64,000 nucleotides of DNA, taken from positions 9,303,444-9,367,443 of the forward strand of contig CM072896.1 in NCBI GenBank assembly GCA_037013685.1. Direction: 5' to 3'. The notes below the pieces were generated by a model. That model was not told the DNA's origin. It did not search any database and was given only the letters and a program-made list of their open reading frames with translations. The position numbers and the translations under genes were made by a program. The stretch's first letter is position 1. Every line of letters starts with the position of its first letter. This DNA is from Acridotheres tristis (Eukaryota; Chordata; Aves; Passeriformes; Sturnidae). Shown one piece after another: positions 11,650 to 24,000 of this stretch.

Positions 11650-14600
11650 AAGATATTTTAAAGTCTCGCAGAGCCTCTCATGAATTGTAGAAGAAGTAGT
11701 GAATAATATTTAATCAATGATCAAAGAGATATAATGAGAAGTAAGCTCTACAGAATCAGAATATTATTGCATGAGGTTTTCAAGCACTATTATCTTGAGG
11801 AGCACTTGAAATATTCATGTATTTAGGCAATGGATAATTCTTGAGTGCCTCCCAAAATAATACTGGATTTTTTCATTTAAGGCTTTTCAAAGCAGCACAG
11901 AGTACTCACTCCCAGAACATCCAACATCTGCAAGGCAATTTAGGCTAACAACCCAAAACTGGAGGCACTGCTTGCCAATATTAAAAATGTAGATCTTAGC
12001 TGCATTGCAAGGAATCAAATGAATTGTACACAGCACACACCAAGATGCCAGGCACTGATCTCTTTTTTTGGAACAGATGTAGCCTCATGCTGTTGAATCT
12101 TCATATTCAAATAGACGCATGAGAAATGCATAGCATTTAGCACATTCCTTCAGAGCACTAACTCCAAGGGCAAGTTAAAATAACTAGCATTATTTCTCTG
12201 ACTGTTAACAAAAATAAATTCATACTGCATATCTTCGTCTATCTCTCAGTAGAGTACAACACGTTTTAAGTTTGTTTCCTCTGAAGAATATTCAGTAAAT
12301 GCTTTCCATTGCAATGTGGGCAATTGCAAGGACTGCTCACCTGCGGATCAGGGTTTTTGCATGCTGTACAAACAAGGCACAAGGACACGCTGTCTCAATG
12401 GGATGAAGCAGATACACACCGTGCTTGAGCTGCACAATACTGCTCCTTTTAATACACGCTTCATTTTCTGTACAGCATTAGAATCTACAACTTGGCTTTA
12501 ATAGTAACACAGAGCTGAAAATGTGACGAGGACTTTACAGACATTAGCAAGAGACTTCCTGGCTCCCAAAGGGTTTGCAGCTTCTCTAGCTGATATGGAG
12601 GCTTCAGGATAAGCTTTGAAAGAAAGGCAGCCAGCCTGTCTTCTGTCCTACTCTGTTTTGTAAAACTCTGCATTCTGATTAATTCTTTGTTTTTAAACTG
12701 GGAAATTCTAGCAACAATCATTGCAACTTTCTTCACTGATTTTGATGTCTAGTTTTAAAGGGGAGCCAATACTGAAAGGCTGGCCAGCTGGTGAACTAGG
12801 TGATGATAGCTCCTCCAGTAATAATGATTTCATGAGGTGCAGAAACAGCATGCAAGTTCTTTTCATAAATATAAAAATGTTTTAAAAGAGACCATCTTGC
12901 TTTCTTTTTTTTCATTTAAAAAAAAATCTCTGGCTTTCAGTATTACACAGCCAAACTCTAATAATCTGACAAATTCTGATCTCTATTTATTGTAAGGCTA
13001 GGAGAGACATTGGCTCTTGCAGAACTTATCAGCTATTTACAAATGTTATTGTTTGCAAAGTCTCTGGGTTGGGCTATGCATCTCCAAGGCTATTTGAAAA
13101 GAGATAAAGGCAACTTTAAAAAAATACCCCATCTCTCTGCTATGATATTATTAGATACTTTCTGGGTGCATCGTCACTTGTTTTAGGTTATTCCATTCCA
13201 AAGGTCTTATGTTTTGTCCTTAAGACACTACTGTCCTTGGAATCAAAGAGATTACCATTTTTTCCCTTGAATTAAACATAGAGTCAGATTTCTCAGCTCT
13301 TATGCCCTTTTTTTGTTTACATCTCTCATTTCTAAGGACATTTCTCATAACTTCAAGTCTGCTAAAATAATTGGCCCTAGAACAACAACTCCATTCTATG
13401 ATAACTTTGGAGGTCTCAAATTCATTTTGTTACACCCCAGCACACACAAAATATGATCTTCAGAAAATATCACAAAAGAGGAGTGCTGGATTTGTCTATA
13501 TTAAATATTGGAGGAGAAGGGAGGGGATCACATTTATTTGAGCCTGTTTTTTCCCTTTTGGGTCTCTATTTGGAAATTATCTGCACCACAGGATTATTCA
13601 CATTTTAAACTTGTTGAATTTGTACTTTTTCAGAAATTTTTATGCTTTGATAGTGGAGACTGATTTCTAAGGAAATACACTTAGCCAGAAATTTTTGGCC
13701 ATTTCTTTTACTTCAGCACTGGGGGAGGTCTGTTTATTGGGGAGGAGTTCTGATATTTGGTGATGTGTTTGGAAAGTGTGCTCTCTCTGATTTATTCATC
13801 GATTTTTACTGCTAAGTTATCAGTCCATGGATGATTATACCATTCTGACACTTAAGGCAGTCCAGGATTCTTCAGGAGGAGCCTTTCTCTAGAAATTATC
13901 TGGGAAAGTTAGCCTATTAATTCATCCTGGTGTACGCTAGCACATGCCACCCCTCACTAGATGAGAAATGAGATTAGAGCTTACTCAGGATGTTCTTGGA
14001 CTTCTCTCCTGTTTGCTGCCTGAATGTGGGCTCTGCTGGCTGCATACTTGAATGTCTTGCTTGTGCAGATTCCTGACACTGTGTGGAGTCAGTGCATCTG
14101 GGTGCTGGTGGCTTTGTGACACCACCAGAGCTGTTGGAACAAGTGTCCTCCTCCAGCTTCTTCTGCCCTCATATTTTCTGCTCCGAAAGCTGAGCATACC
14201 TTGCTCCTTCCATTTCGTCAGAGGCCCCCTAGTCACCCCCTGCAGCATAAATGGCTGCTCAGGCCCTTGTCCCCAGATCACCTTGCTGAAAGGACCTGCA
14301 CAGCTGCTCTCTGCCATTTCCAACCCAAGCAGCAGTCTCAAGACTCTGAGAGAGGAGTAATTGGTCAATATATGAACACAGCTATACCCTGTGCTCCATT
14401 CCTATTTGCCAGCATCTTCATTCAGATCTTTCCATTGCTGGCACATCTCATGGGCCCAAAGCAATTTCCTGGACAGGTGACTTAAATGCTACTCATAACT
14501 CATTTCTCCCTGTGTGGTTGTGAGGTTTTGTTTGCCTGTTTGCTCAGAGCTAACATTAGAAGAGGTTGAAAAGGCAACTTCAAAAATAAAACTTTATGAG

Positions 14601-15433
14601 TGTATTTACTGTGCATGACATATTTGCATACACCTATATAACGAGGTGTGGGAGCTTTGCAGCACTTCCCAAGGACACGTAAGTTGTGCCTCAAAAGGGA
14701 GATATATATAAATAAATGTCTACTACTCATAAAACTGCACTGACATTCATTGATCCTGTTACACCAAAGATTTACATGACACCTTACTGTTTTTCTGTCC
14801 TGGCAGTTATAATTCTTGCATAATTTCCACCAGTCACCTGACCTCATTTTGTTAGTCTTGCCTGAAAAAGAGGTGGGAACTTGGCTTCACTGACACCAGT
14901 GGTAAAGCCTCCATTAAGTTCACCAAAAGAAAATGTTCTTAGCCCTTAGGTCTAAATGAGGGGTTTGTATAAGTGTCTTCAGCAAAGCAGGCTTTTGCAT
15001 CTCTAAGGAGAGCTGTGTTGCAAAGACAGCACAATGAAAGACAGTACTCACTGTAAATTAAATAAGGAGACTAAAAGGTGATGTGACAGGGACTTCTAAA
15101 GAGAAGCAAAGTGTGAGGGCTATTGCACTGAAGTTTTTAGCACATCTGGGGTTCAGCCCAGAGCCTGACCACACAGCTTTCTCTCTGCTTCTGTTATTGA
15201 CGTTGACCAACAGCAGGAGTGTCTCATCAGGTTTTTACGAAGGTCACTGGTTTTGGAGAATGCAGTTAATGCAACTCTGATGATTTCCTGAGGGATCCTG
15301 GATGGCAGATTTATTGATTGATAATCATTCACAAACCCTACAAACAAATGTAAACCTATCCTCTCTTGCACAGAAAATAGACCAACCAGAAGCCACTTTT
15401 CCAGTGCAGGGTCTTCAGACACAAGAGATAGAC
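11650..15433. other. Unique non-coding stretch
   Basis: No gene is supported. The part at about 11990-12330 is AT-rich and free of simple repeats, with a few retained CpGs, and could be a conserved element; that is an impression only. A GC-richer patch at 13985-14485 has open frames of 127, 102 and 94 codons on both strands. None looks like a known protein, and simultaneous openness on both strands is expected in stop-poor DNA. The stretch ends abruptly at the 3' end of the CR1 copy starting at 15434. Confidence 0.55.
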
Positions 15434-16275
15434 TCATGGAATGGTTTGGATTAGAAGGAACCTTAAAGATCATCTTCTTCCAACACCCCCTCCATGGCTA
15501 CGGACACCTTCTACTAGACCAGGTTGCTCAGGGTCGTATTCAACCCTGTCTTGAACACTTCCAGGGATGAGGCACCTGTGTAACCTGTTCCAGTGCCTCA
15601 TCACCCTCACAGTAAAGGATTTCTTCCTTATAGCTAATCTAAATCTACCCTCTTTCAATTTAAAGCCCTTCCTCCTTGTCTAATTCCTGCATACTCTTAG
15701 GAAAAGTCCCTCTCCAGCTTTTTTGTAGGCCCCTTTAGATGCTATAGGCTCTCCCCAGAGCTTTGTCTTCTCCATGCTGAACATTTCCAGCTCTCTCAGC
15801 CTGTCTTCATAGGAGAGGACTTCAGCCACTTGATCATCTTGGTGATTCTCCTCTGGGCTTGCTCCAGCAGGTCCATGTCCTTTTTATACTGAAGGCCCCA
15901 GAGCTGCGGGCAGGACTCCAGACAGGTCTCAACAGAAGTAAAACAGTGTAAAACAGAAGGGCAGAATCCCCTCCCTTCACCTGCTGCCCACACTCCTTTG
16001 GATGCAGCCCAGGACACTTTTGGCTCTCTGGGCTGCGAGTGCACATTGCTGGCCCATGACAAGTTTCTTGTCAATTAGCACCCCAAAGTCCTCCTCTGTG
16101 CTATTCCCAATCCATTCTCCTCCCAGCCTGTATTTGTGCTTGGGATTGCCCCAATCCATGTGCAGGACTCTGTGCAGGATCTTGCACTTGGCCTTGTTGA
16201 TCTCCATGAAGATGTGTCTTCTAATTTCCGTGGTAGATGCCAGTCTTCCCACCAGGCCCTGTTGTTGCCATCCAG
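15434..16275 (-). mobile_element. CR1 LINE, 5'-truncated, 3' end intact
   Basis: This is the largest mobile element in the window. On the minus strand it runs from about 16275 to 15434 and covers the C-terminal part of ORF2 and the 3' tail. The 3' end on the plus strand reads TCATGGAATGGTTTGG, the usual CR1 terminus, but with only a remnant of the 8-base ATTCTATG-type tail repeat. Protein similarity is clear at three places: a QQCALAAQRAKSVLGCI segment, a YKKDMDLLEQAQRR segment and an EGRFRLAIRKKSFTVR segment close to the end. These follow one another in the usual CR1 order. The 5' end is truncated, as is usual for CR1, and abuts an oppositely oriented CR1 tail. Confidence 0.93.
15470..16252 (-). 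pseudogene. CR1 ORF2 C-terminal remnant (reverse transcriptase-polyprotein end)
   Basis: This is the coding part of the CR1 copy. An open frame at 15977-16252 encodes a segment beginning MGRLASTTEIRR and containing a KCKILHRVLHMDWGNPKHKY string (the CR1 thumb/connection region). Similarity then continues in a different frame at 15796-16074 (LWGLQYKKDMDLLEQAQRR) and again at 15470-15658. At least two frame changes are therefore needed, so the copy is dead. The palm catalytic motif and the N-terminal endonuclease are absent because of 5' truncation. It would have taken part in target-primed reverse transcription when intact. Confidence 0.88.
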
Positions 16276-16284
16276 AGTTGCCAT

Positions 16285-16412
16285 CCTCAGAAGTGTTTGA
16301 GAGGTGTCACACTGAGTGACGTGGTTTGGGGACTTACAGTGATAATGCCGGGTTGATAGTTTTTCTTGGTGATCTTAAAGATATCTTCCAACCCTGACAA
16401 TTCTGATTCTAA
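16285..16412 (+). mobile_element. CR1-type LINE 3' tail, plus orientation
   Basis: The strand is opposite to the adjacent copy. The CR1 3'UTR pattern is visible in order: an AAGTGTTTGAGAGG block, then CACTGAGTGACGTGGTTTGG, a GGGTTGATAG block, a CTTGGTGATCTTAAAGATAT block and TTCCAACCCTGACAATTCTGATTCT, after which the similarity stops at about 16412. The terminal ATTCTGATTCT is a worn version of the CR1 octamer tail. Only about 130 bases remain. It probably belongs to a different CR1 subfamily from its neighbour, because the wording of the 3'UTR differs. Confidence 0.8.
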
Positions 16413-19400
16413 AAGAAAAGAAGAGGTTATATTAAACTATCTGATGAGAGATAAAGAAAAGTAGACAACATCCATGATTCCTTCGTACAAGAAATGGCTT
16501 TGTCCTATGTTCTACTTTGGGTTACAAAGAGAGAAAAGCAAATGTTCAAGCACAGATGATGTCTTTGTAGTAGAACCCAGTTCTATAGAAATACTGAGAA
16601 CAAGTCACCAAATTAAAAATGTTTATTCCTATTCTTCATGTCATTTCACTCTAATATCACTAGAGGAATCCAAAAGTAGGTGACAAATATGATTTTAATA
16701 TGTAGAATGTTGTTCCTTCAGAGCTACATTTTGCTTAGATATGTTATTTAACCACATGGGCAAGCAATTGCATTATGGAAATACAGTGAATGAATGGCTG
16801 CGGATACTCACTATATTCACTGCTTTTGTCTTCAGATTTCTATGTGCAATTTAACTGCAAGACCTTTCAAGCTTGACAGAACAAAAGCCATTACTTGGAG
16901 GCACTGGCAAAGGGAACTGTGGAGTCCTAAAATTTTGTAAACATACTTGTCCTTGTGCTTTAGCTACAGAAAATGGAATTCAGCTCAGAGGCAAATGTGT
17001 GTCAAGGGCACTGACTCTGCAGTTTGCACCAGCCCCAATCGGAAGAGCTTTACTACACAACATAACTCAAGGTTCTCCTTCATTATTTATATAGGCAAAT
17101 GACCATGAATTTTCCTTTTATACCTTTAAAATTAGATACTAACAAGCAATTGCGATGTAATCTTAATTGAATCCTACTGAGGGTTTTTCCTAATTCAAAG
17201 TCCATGCCCCATGCACACACTCTGTCAGTGCAGCCAATGTTTGAAAAAGTCACAGGAGACTGTGACTTCAAAGTCACAGAAAAAAAGACTTTAAAGGAAT
17301 TAGTTTTGTGTAGAGGAACAGGAGAGTCCACAGGACCCAGGGTTTATCTACATGGCCACAGCCAGAAGTGCAGGAGAACATCAGGTCTAAAGGCATCCTT
17401 CAGTTAATCCCATACTGACCCACATGCCTTACAGGATCTATATACAGGTTTCCTTAAGAGAACTGAGGCTGAAGGGCCAAACAGCTTCTTGCAAGTAGGG
17501 ATTTTTATCTCAGTCTTGACAGATAAAGCCTCATAGTCAAGGGCTTGCTAGCTCCCTGTTTTGAAAGAGCTTTGGAACTTTTAATGTGATTGTTCTCCAG
17601 AACTGATTTGAAAAAAACCAGAACCCGAAACCTCTGTAAACTATGAAACACAGTTCTGCAGTACCTAAGGCTGGAGGTAGCCACCACAGGCACTTTAGCA
17701 AATTGGGAGATAAAAGACTCACAGCTCACAGCAGCATTCAATGCTACAAGCAATTGCCCCAAACTTCATAGAACAGAAGCTATAAGCAAAATATTAATAG
17801 AACTAAAATTTAGCTATCAGTAATATGTGAGGATGATTAGTCAACTGATTATGAAATGCCATAACTTCTTAACCTCATGAGTTGCTTCATAGAGACTTTA
17901 TGGGGGGGAAAATTCTGTTTTCAGACATAAATAATTTCATAAAATGTTAAAAGCTAAAAATATTGATAGGCATCGCTGGAATGAGGCAGAATAACAAAAA
18001 TTGCTGTAGAAAATAAATACTTGGAAGATGATGAGAAATATATTTGGACCAATTTGCTTTTTATTTATAGCAGTAAATTTAGGGGTTAACTCCAATCAAT
18101 ACTGATATTAGAATTATAAAGACAGAAAACTAATGGGAGAGGAATTAATTGATTGAAGATTTTATGCCTCCTTTCCCTGATGTTTTTAGAAGCAAAAATA
18201 GAAGTATGACATTATTATATAAATTAAAATCCAGAGAAGACTGGCCAGAAAAACACTAGGCTTAAACAAGCATTAAAACAGCACCAGCTTGTTCCTGGGG
18301 ATCTCGTACTATTTATTGCATGGTTTGCTAATGAAAGGTGCCAGACTCACTCTTCTTACTGTATAACAACACACCAAGGGGTTCTGGATAGAATACAGGA
18401 TGATACTAGGGTGTCTCAGAAGCATAGGCAAAGCCAAATAATGCCATCTGGTAGCCAGGTTTTAGTCAGTAAATGCAAAAGCTAGTAGAAGGTTATGACA
18501 AGCACACCAAAGCATAATAATGCAGAGATATTAATACTTTCTCCCCTGTCTGATTACCCCAGCAGAAAGTCTGCACCATCCTGTTCTCTGTAAATGATTC
18601 AATTTACTTTTTAATTTTTTTTCCCTGGGAATGCTTGTGCAGCATTAATGTGTTTCAAGCATTGCTCACACAATAAATTAATAACCAAGCATAAAAAACA
18701 TCTATTACCCTAAACTCTATCTTCCCAAGGTACAATCTCTGCCTAGAATTAATTTTATGCAGGCAAACCCTACTCTTAAGAAAAAAAAAAGGGAAAAAAA
18801 GTGTCTTCTCTGAAAAGTGTATTCACCAGACATAAATGTGGCATAAACAAGGTTCGGTTTTCCTTGTGCTCCTTTGGTGCAGTTCATGCCTCATGTCTAC
18901 AGGACTATCAAAACATTTACTGCAGTCTTTGCACTCTGACATGCCTGATAGCATGAAAGGCAGCAGTACTTTCAGTTTCCTGCTCCCAGCAGACCCTAAC
19001 CAAGTGCTTGGAATCCTACTATCCTTTATCCTGTGCTGGGTCACTCCTACCAACAAAGGTTCTTCACAGCATCAAGATCAGGGTGAAGATAGTTTGGGCA
19101 GATGCTCATTCTGCTTTAAGGGCATCACCTTGTATCTTACCTAGAAGAGTCAGGACAGAGCTTCCTTCCAAAGGACCTGTGGGAAACCAAGGCCTGTTTG
19201 ACTCTGGTACAAATGATAGAGAATTTTGGCTGCAGTCAAGAACCTATTAACTGCCTCACTCCAAACCACCCAGGCTGTTCAGGGTTGACCCTGAGCATAT
19301 GGTACCTGTACTGCCACAGACAGCCAAAACCCCTTCCCCCTCCGCATCCAAGCCCATCTTGCCTCCCATGTGCTGGCCAGGTGCCACTTGCCAAAGTTCC

Positions 19401-21000
19401 CCTCTGCTGCAGTGGCCATTTGGCTGCTGAGCACTGGCTCCAAGCAGGGATGTTCAGGGCAGGGAGCAGCCAGAGCAGGAAGACAGGCAATCCTCACAGA
19501 GACAGCTCATCCTCCAGGGAGGGACACCATGGGGAGCCAGGCTGCTTTGGGAAGAGTAAATACATGTTTTAACTTGTATTGGGAATGAAGATAATAAACA
19601 GCCATGCTGTGGGTTGAAGACCTGTTCTGGCCTCTGTTAATAAGATAAGAGGCTGTATTTCATCCGTAGTTCTTGGCTCTGAAACTAGCCATGGCCCGTG
19701 CCAGGTAGAGCTCTGCCAGGGGAGGCACCTGTGTGCTGCTCTCCATCAAAGACTGCTGGAAAAGGAGGTTAAACCCTCAAGGGAACAACTACATTCTCAA
19801 ATTCACCCCCCTGGAACCTGAATCAGCATAGGCAAGAAATGTTCTGTGGCAGAAACGTCATCCATTGTCCTTTTTTGAGGATCAAAACTGTCCTTTTCCT
19901 TATGAAGTCTTTGGTAGATGTGGAGGCATCAGAGCTGGTGGACTGGATGTGAGATCCCATAATGGAAAACTGGGAAAGAAGTCATGGATTGTTCAGCATA
20001 CAGAGGTGGTGCCTATCTATACCAAGCTTATTGTCCTGGCCTTTTCAGCCTTTAGAAGCCTGAATTAATAAATATGAATTTCTCACAGAGCAATGACAAC
20101 AGGCAATGCAATAGTGATATGCATACTAGGAGATGTCCTTTAAATGTCCCCTCTGATTTGCTGGATAGTGCCTTTATGAATATTTGTAATTAATGGTAAG
20201 AATTGAACTGAATATTTCCTAGTGACAGAAAATTATTTTGAGCTAGGTTGGGTTTTTTTTAAAAAGAAAAAGCTGGTGCACCTGCCTGGAGTACATGTGC
20301 TCCAGACTTGGGCAGAGCAAGCCAGGCAGGTGCCCATCCCGTGGGCTAAGGGTCCGATTTTGGCATGTGCATGGTGGCTGTTAGCTGGCCCTTGCTTTGG
20401 CCACTTACCCTGAGGGCTCAGAGAGCTTGGCAGGGTTCAGGACCTGCTCTGCTCCGCCAACAGGGCTCACACTTGGCATTTTCTTCATCAGCCAGGCCTG
20501 AAATTTTGTGTATGGATGTAAGATACTGGGAAAAGACAACTGTAGAAGGTGAAACTGTAACAATTTTGTACAAAATATGCCCTTTCAGCCATCAGAAAAC
20601 AAAGCAAATGTCCGTGGCCTCTTGTTTATGAATGCAATCCTAGGGGTTAGGCAGGCAAAAAATAACTTTCTTCATTAGTCTGCCAAGCTTATTTAAAGCA
20701 ACCAGGGCCCTTACAGCTTCTTGAAAGTCACTTGAAACAAGAACATCCTCAGTAGTATTCATTGCGGGAAAAATTCTGCAGGGAAATGTCCAAACAATGC
20801 CAGTTTTGTACCTTGCAACAAACTTGTCTCAAATGTTATGCATTTGTAGCAGTGCTTCACTAGAACACAGGGATCTAAGGATGGAAACTCAGTTTCAGTT
20901 GGTTACACGGAGTAGTGAGCTGAAGGCTGAATGGAAGCTCAGGCGTGGAAGGGTGAGAAACGTGAAGTAGGACTTGGTTTGAAAAAATATGGATTGGCTT
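16413..21000. other. Unique non-coding stretch
   Basis: No gene is supported. The part at 18290-18770 is AT-rich unique DNA of the kind often seen in conserved elements. An interrupted A-tract lies at about 18779-18800. From 19.0 to 20.5 kb the sequence is GC-richer, with overlapping frames of up to 124 codons on both strands that match nothing I know. An AATAAA near 19590 has no supportable transcript or LTR around it. Confidence 0.55.
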
Positions 21001-24000
21001 TCAACAGGTGCTACCTTAATGTTTGGCTTAGAAAACATGCAACACTGAATAAAACAACATAAAAACTCTGAGAAAACATACATTATTCAAATATCTAGAG
21101 CATTTTTATTGACAACCTTGAAATACAAATATGCTTGTTCGGAAGTGTTTCAAGATATTTAATAGGTATTTAATGCAATTGTGCTCCAGAGGAACTGAGG
21201 CATGGAGAACGATGTTGAATGTAACTATCCCCATCGTGGTAAAAATATGACATTTCCAGCCAACCTACATGCTCCCATCTCAGAGAAGAGCTGCTGGATG
21301 TGTCACTTAAACCTACAGAAATACTCTCATTTTCTGCCAGAATAGTGGAGGGAGTCCTGCAAAGATAAGTTTCCTTGGCACCTATTATTTAATCCAACTA
21401 GCAGAATATATGTGAATCTGCCCAGCTAGGATATTCTCCCACCCCTCTGTACTTATGGGCTCTGCACACTGGCTAATGTTCAAACTGAGAGTTTTTCTGC
21501 AGGGCCTGTTTGCCAGCGAGCTCAGCTCTGCAGTGGAACCCCTGGGGAATCACAAACATAAGTAGAGCTTTCACCCCTCTGGTCTTTGAGCCTCCATGCA
21601 GCTTGCCTTGTACTTTGGTGCCTGACTGTCTTAAACAAGTGTGACAGAGACTCCTGACATTATTGCCCAGTGTTGCTGGGCAATGCCAGTCATGTGGAGC
21701 TCTAAAACACTGAAGGAGAAATCAGATCACTGAGGCAGCTTCAGCTCAGCAGAAACTCTGGAGCCCTCCAGGAAATACTTCAGTGAAGCTGAGGTGATGG
21801 GTAGAAAAAGACAGCAATCCTGGGGAGGGAAGAAATACATATTTTCTGTTATTTTAAACACATGTACTTGTCTTGATTCATAATGGGAATCTGGGTGGGA
21901 AGCACAGCTGGGAGGACAAAGGGAGAGGCTTATTTTTATTTTGAAAATATGTGCTAATTGGGCTAAAGCAGGGAGAGATGGGATAGTGTATGGTGAAGAA
22001 GCCACCTGCAGTGAAGGTGGAGAAGGAAGGAAGTCTTTACTATCTGTCATGAAAATATATGTCTTTCTTTTCTATTGGCTGAACCACAGCTAGGCAGACA
22101 GCTTCAGAGCACTGAGTAACTCACATGTAGCTCTGCTTCTGGCAACAGCTTTTATGGCTTGGTTCTAGCACCTTTTATTTAGCCTTGTGTGAACAATTGG
22201 TTTTGGGTGGAATGAAATGTTTCAGTCGACCAAAAACTGACATTTGTTTTCACTCAGTCTTCTAAAAAGCATATTCTTTCCCTTTCAGGCATCAATTTGT
22301 ATTATTTTTGTGTTTGTTTAAAGCCAAGTAGTGGAAATGCAGAGGCATGATTTATACATGCAAGAAATTGGAAAAAAAATTCTTGTTTTCAGCAATGAAA
22401 ATACAGGAATATCCACACCACTCTCTCATGTTGTAATAAAACTCTCTTTAAGCCTTCTACTTTTTTGAGAAACTTTTAACACCAGGTTATGGGTGATTCT
22501 GAGTGGCAGGGTATCTGGCCAGAGCTCTGTACTAAATACCTGACTACATACCAGTATTGAAGCTGATAAGCAGCCAGGCACCCAGTTGCTCCACACATTG
22601 GGTAAATATGCAAATGCTCTTTATGTCATTGACTAAGGTAGAACTTCATCCAAAATAAAATGGCTTCATCAAGAGAGACCCACAGAATCGTGTTAAACTA
22701 TCTGGCAGAGATAGTTCAGACAGCAACTCAAAGAACAGTTTTGAATGAATAGATCAGTTGCTCTTGGTGTGAGTTTTTTGGAGCATTGCTGTATTTTCAT
22801 TAGTACCCAGAATGTAAATGTGTGTCATGGGCAGAATGCAATCTGAGGGCCTCAGATACACTCTTGAGGAGCTGTGCTGAAGGGGGCTCTACCACAAGGC
22901 ACAGGACACACATCTTGTTCTGCAGAACACCACATAAACTCTAATGGGCCCGATATTTCAGAAATACTAAAAGAAGTTCTGCTATTTCCAATTACTTTTC
23001 TAATTTCCCCCTAACCCAAATTATTCAGCCCGGCTCCTCTGTAAGTGGGTCTTGGACAAGAGACCGTCAAAAGGAAATAAAGTAGGATTTGTTTTGTTTT
23101 GTTTTGTTTTGCTTCTTTTTGATTTTATTGGCAGCTAAGAAAGCAAAAGGGTACATAATTCCTACTTCTGCTTCTACCTTGAAAAGTCCTGCTGTCATAC
23201 TAACTGTATTGTTTAGGTGTCTAACACTTTTGAAATCTACTCCTAAAACACTTCATTCTTTATGCAGCAAAGTGCAGTATTTTATGGCTGCCTGAATGAG
23301 AAAAAGGCACATTAAGGAGCAGAAGAAAAGTAAAGTTTGGATTGCTACTCTCTGAGTTTTAAAAACTAAGCAGGAGTTTTGGTGAGGGAGGAAAGAATGA
23401 AAGGAAAAATAGTCAGGGGTACAGTGATATACTCTACGGCCAAGATTTCTCTACTCTCCCACTCAGACAAAAGTTCTCATTGTCTGGATTTTATGTGAAT
23501 TATTACTAACCACAACTTGACTTCTCTATTCAGCTTACCCACTAAGCACACTTATCAGCCTCTGATAACACTCATAACTTGTCTATGTCTAGTAGGATAA
23601 TTTCAGTACGAAAAACACTATGTAGCAATCAAACTTCTCTGTGTCATCTGACACAGTTTGACATGAAAACACAGGAGGCAAATAGATATAGCCAGGACTA
23701 ATAAATAAAGGCTCACAGACAAAATATTTCTCTTAGGCACCATGAAATGCCTGACAATGTTTTTGTTCTTCACATCCAAAAGATGGCCAGGAGATGCTCT
23801 TGAGAGGAGCTTTACAGCGAGCTTCATTGAAAAAAAACTCCTAAAAGACCATGCATGAAGCAATATAGAGAGAGTGAGTCAATTAGAAAATCATCCATGT
23901 CATGTGATACTGAAGTTCTGTGGCTGGTATATATACTGCAGTTTTCCCATAAATAGAAGTGAGGAAATTGTTGCTCTAAAACTTGAATGTGTAGCTAATT

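Noticed and set aside
19580..19800. AATAAA with flanking sequence that might be an LTR
   Set aside because: No TG...CA ends, no second copy and no primer-binding site could be found.
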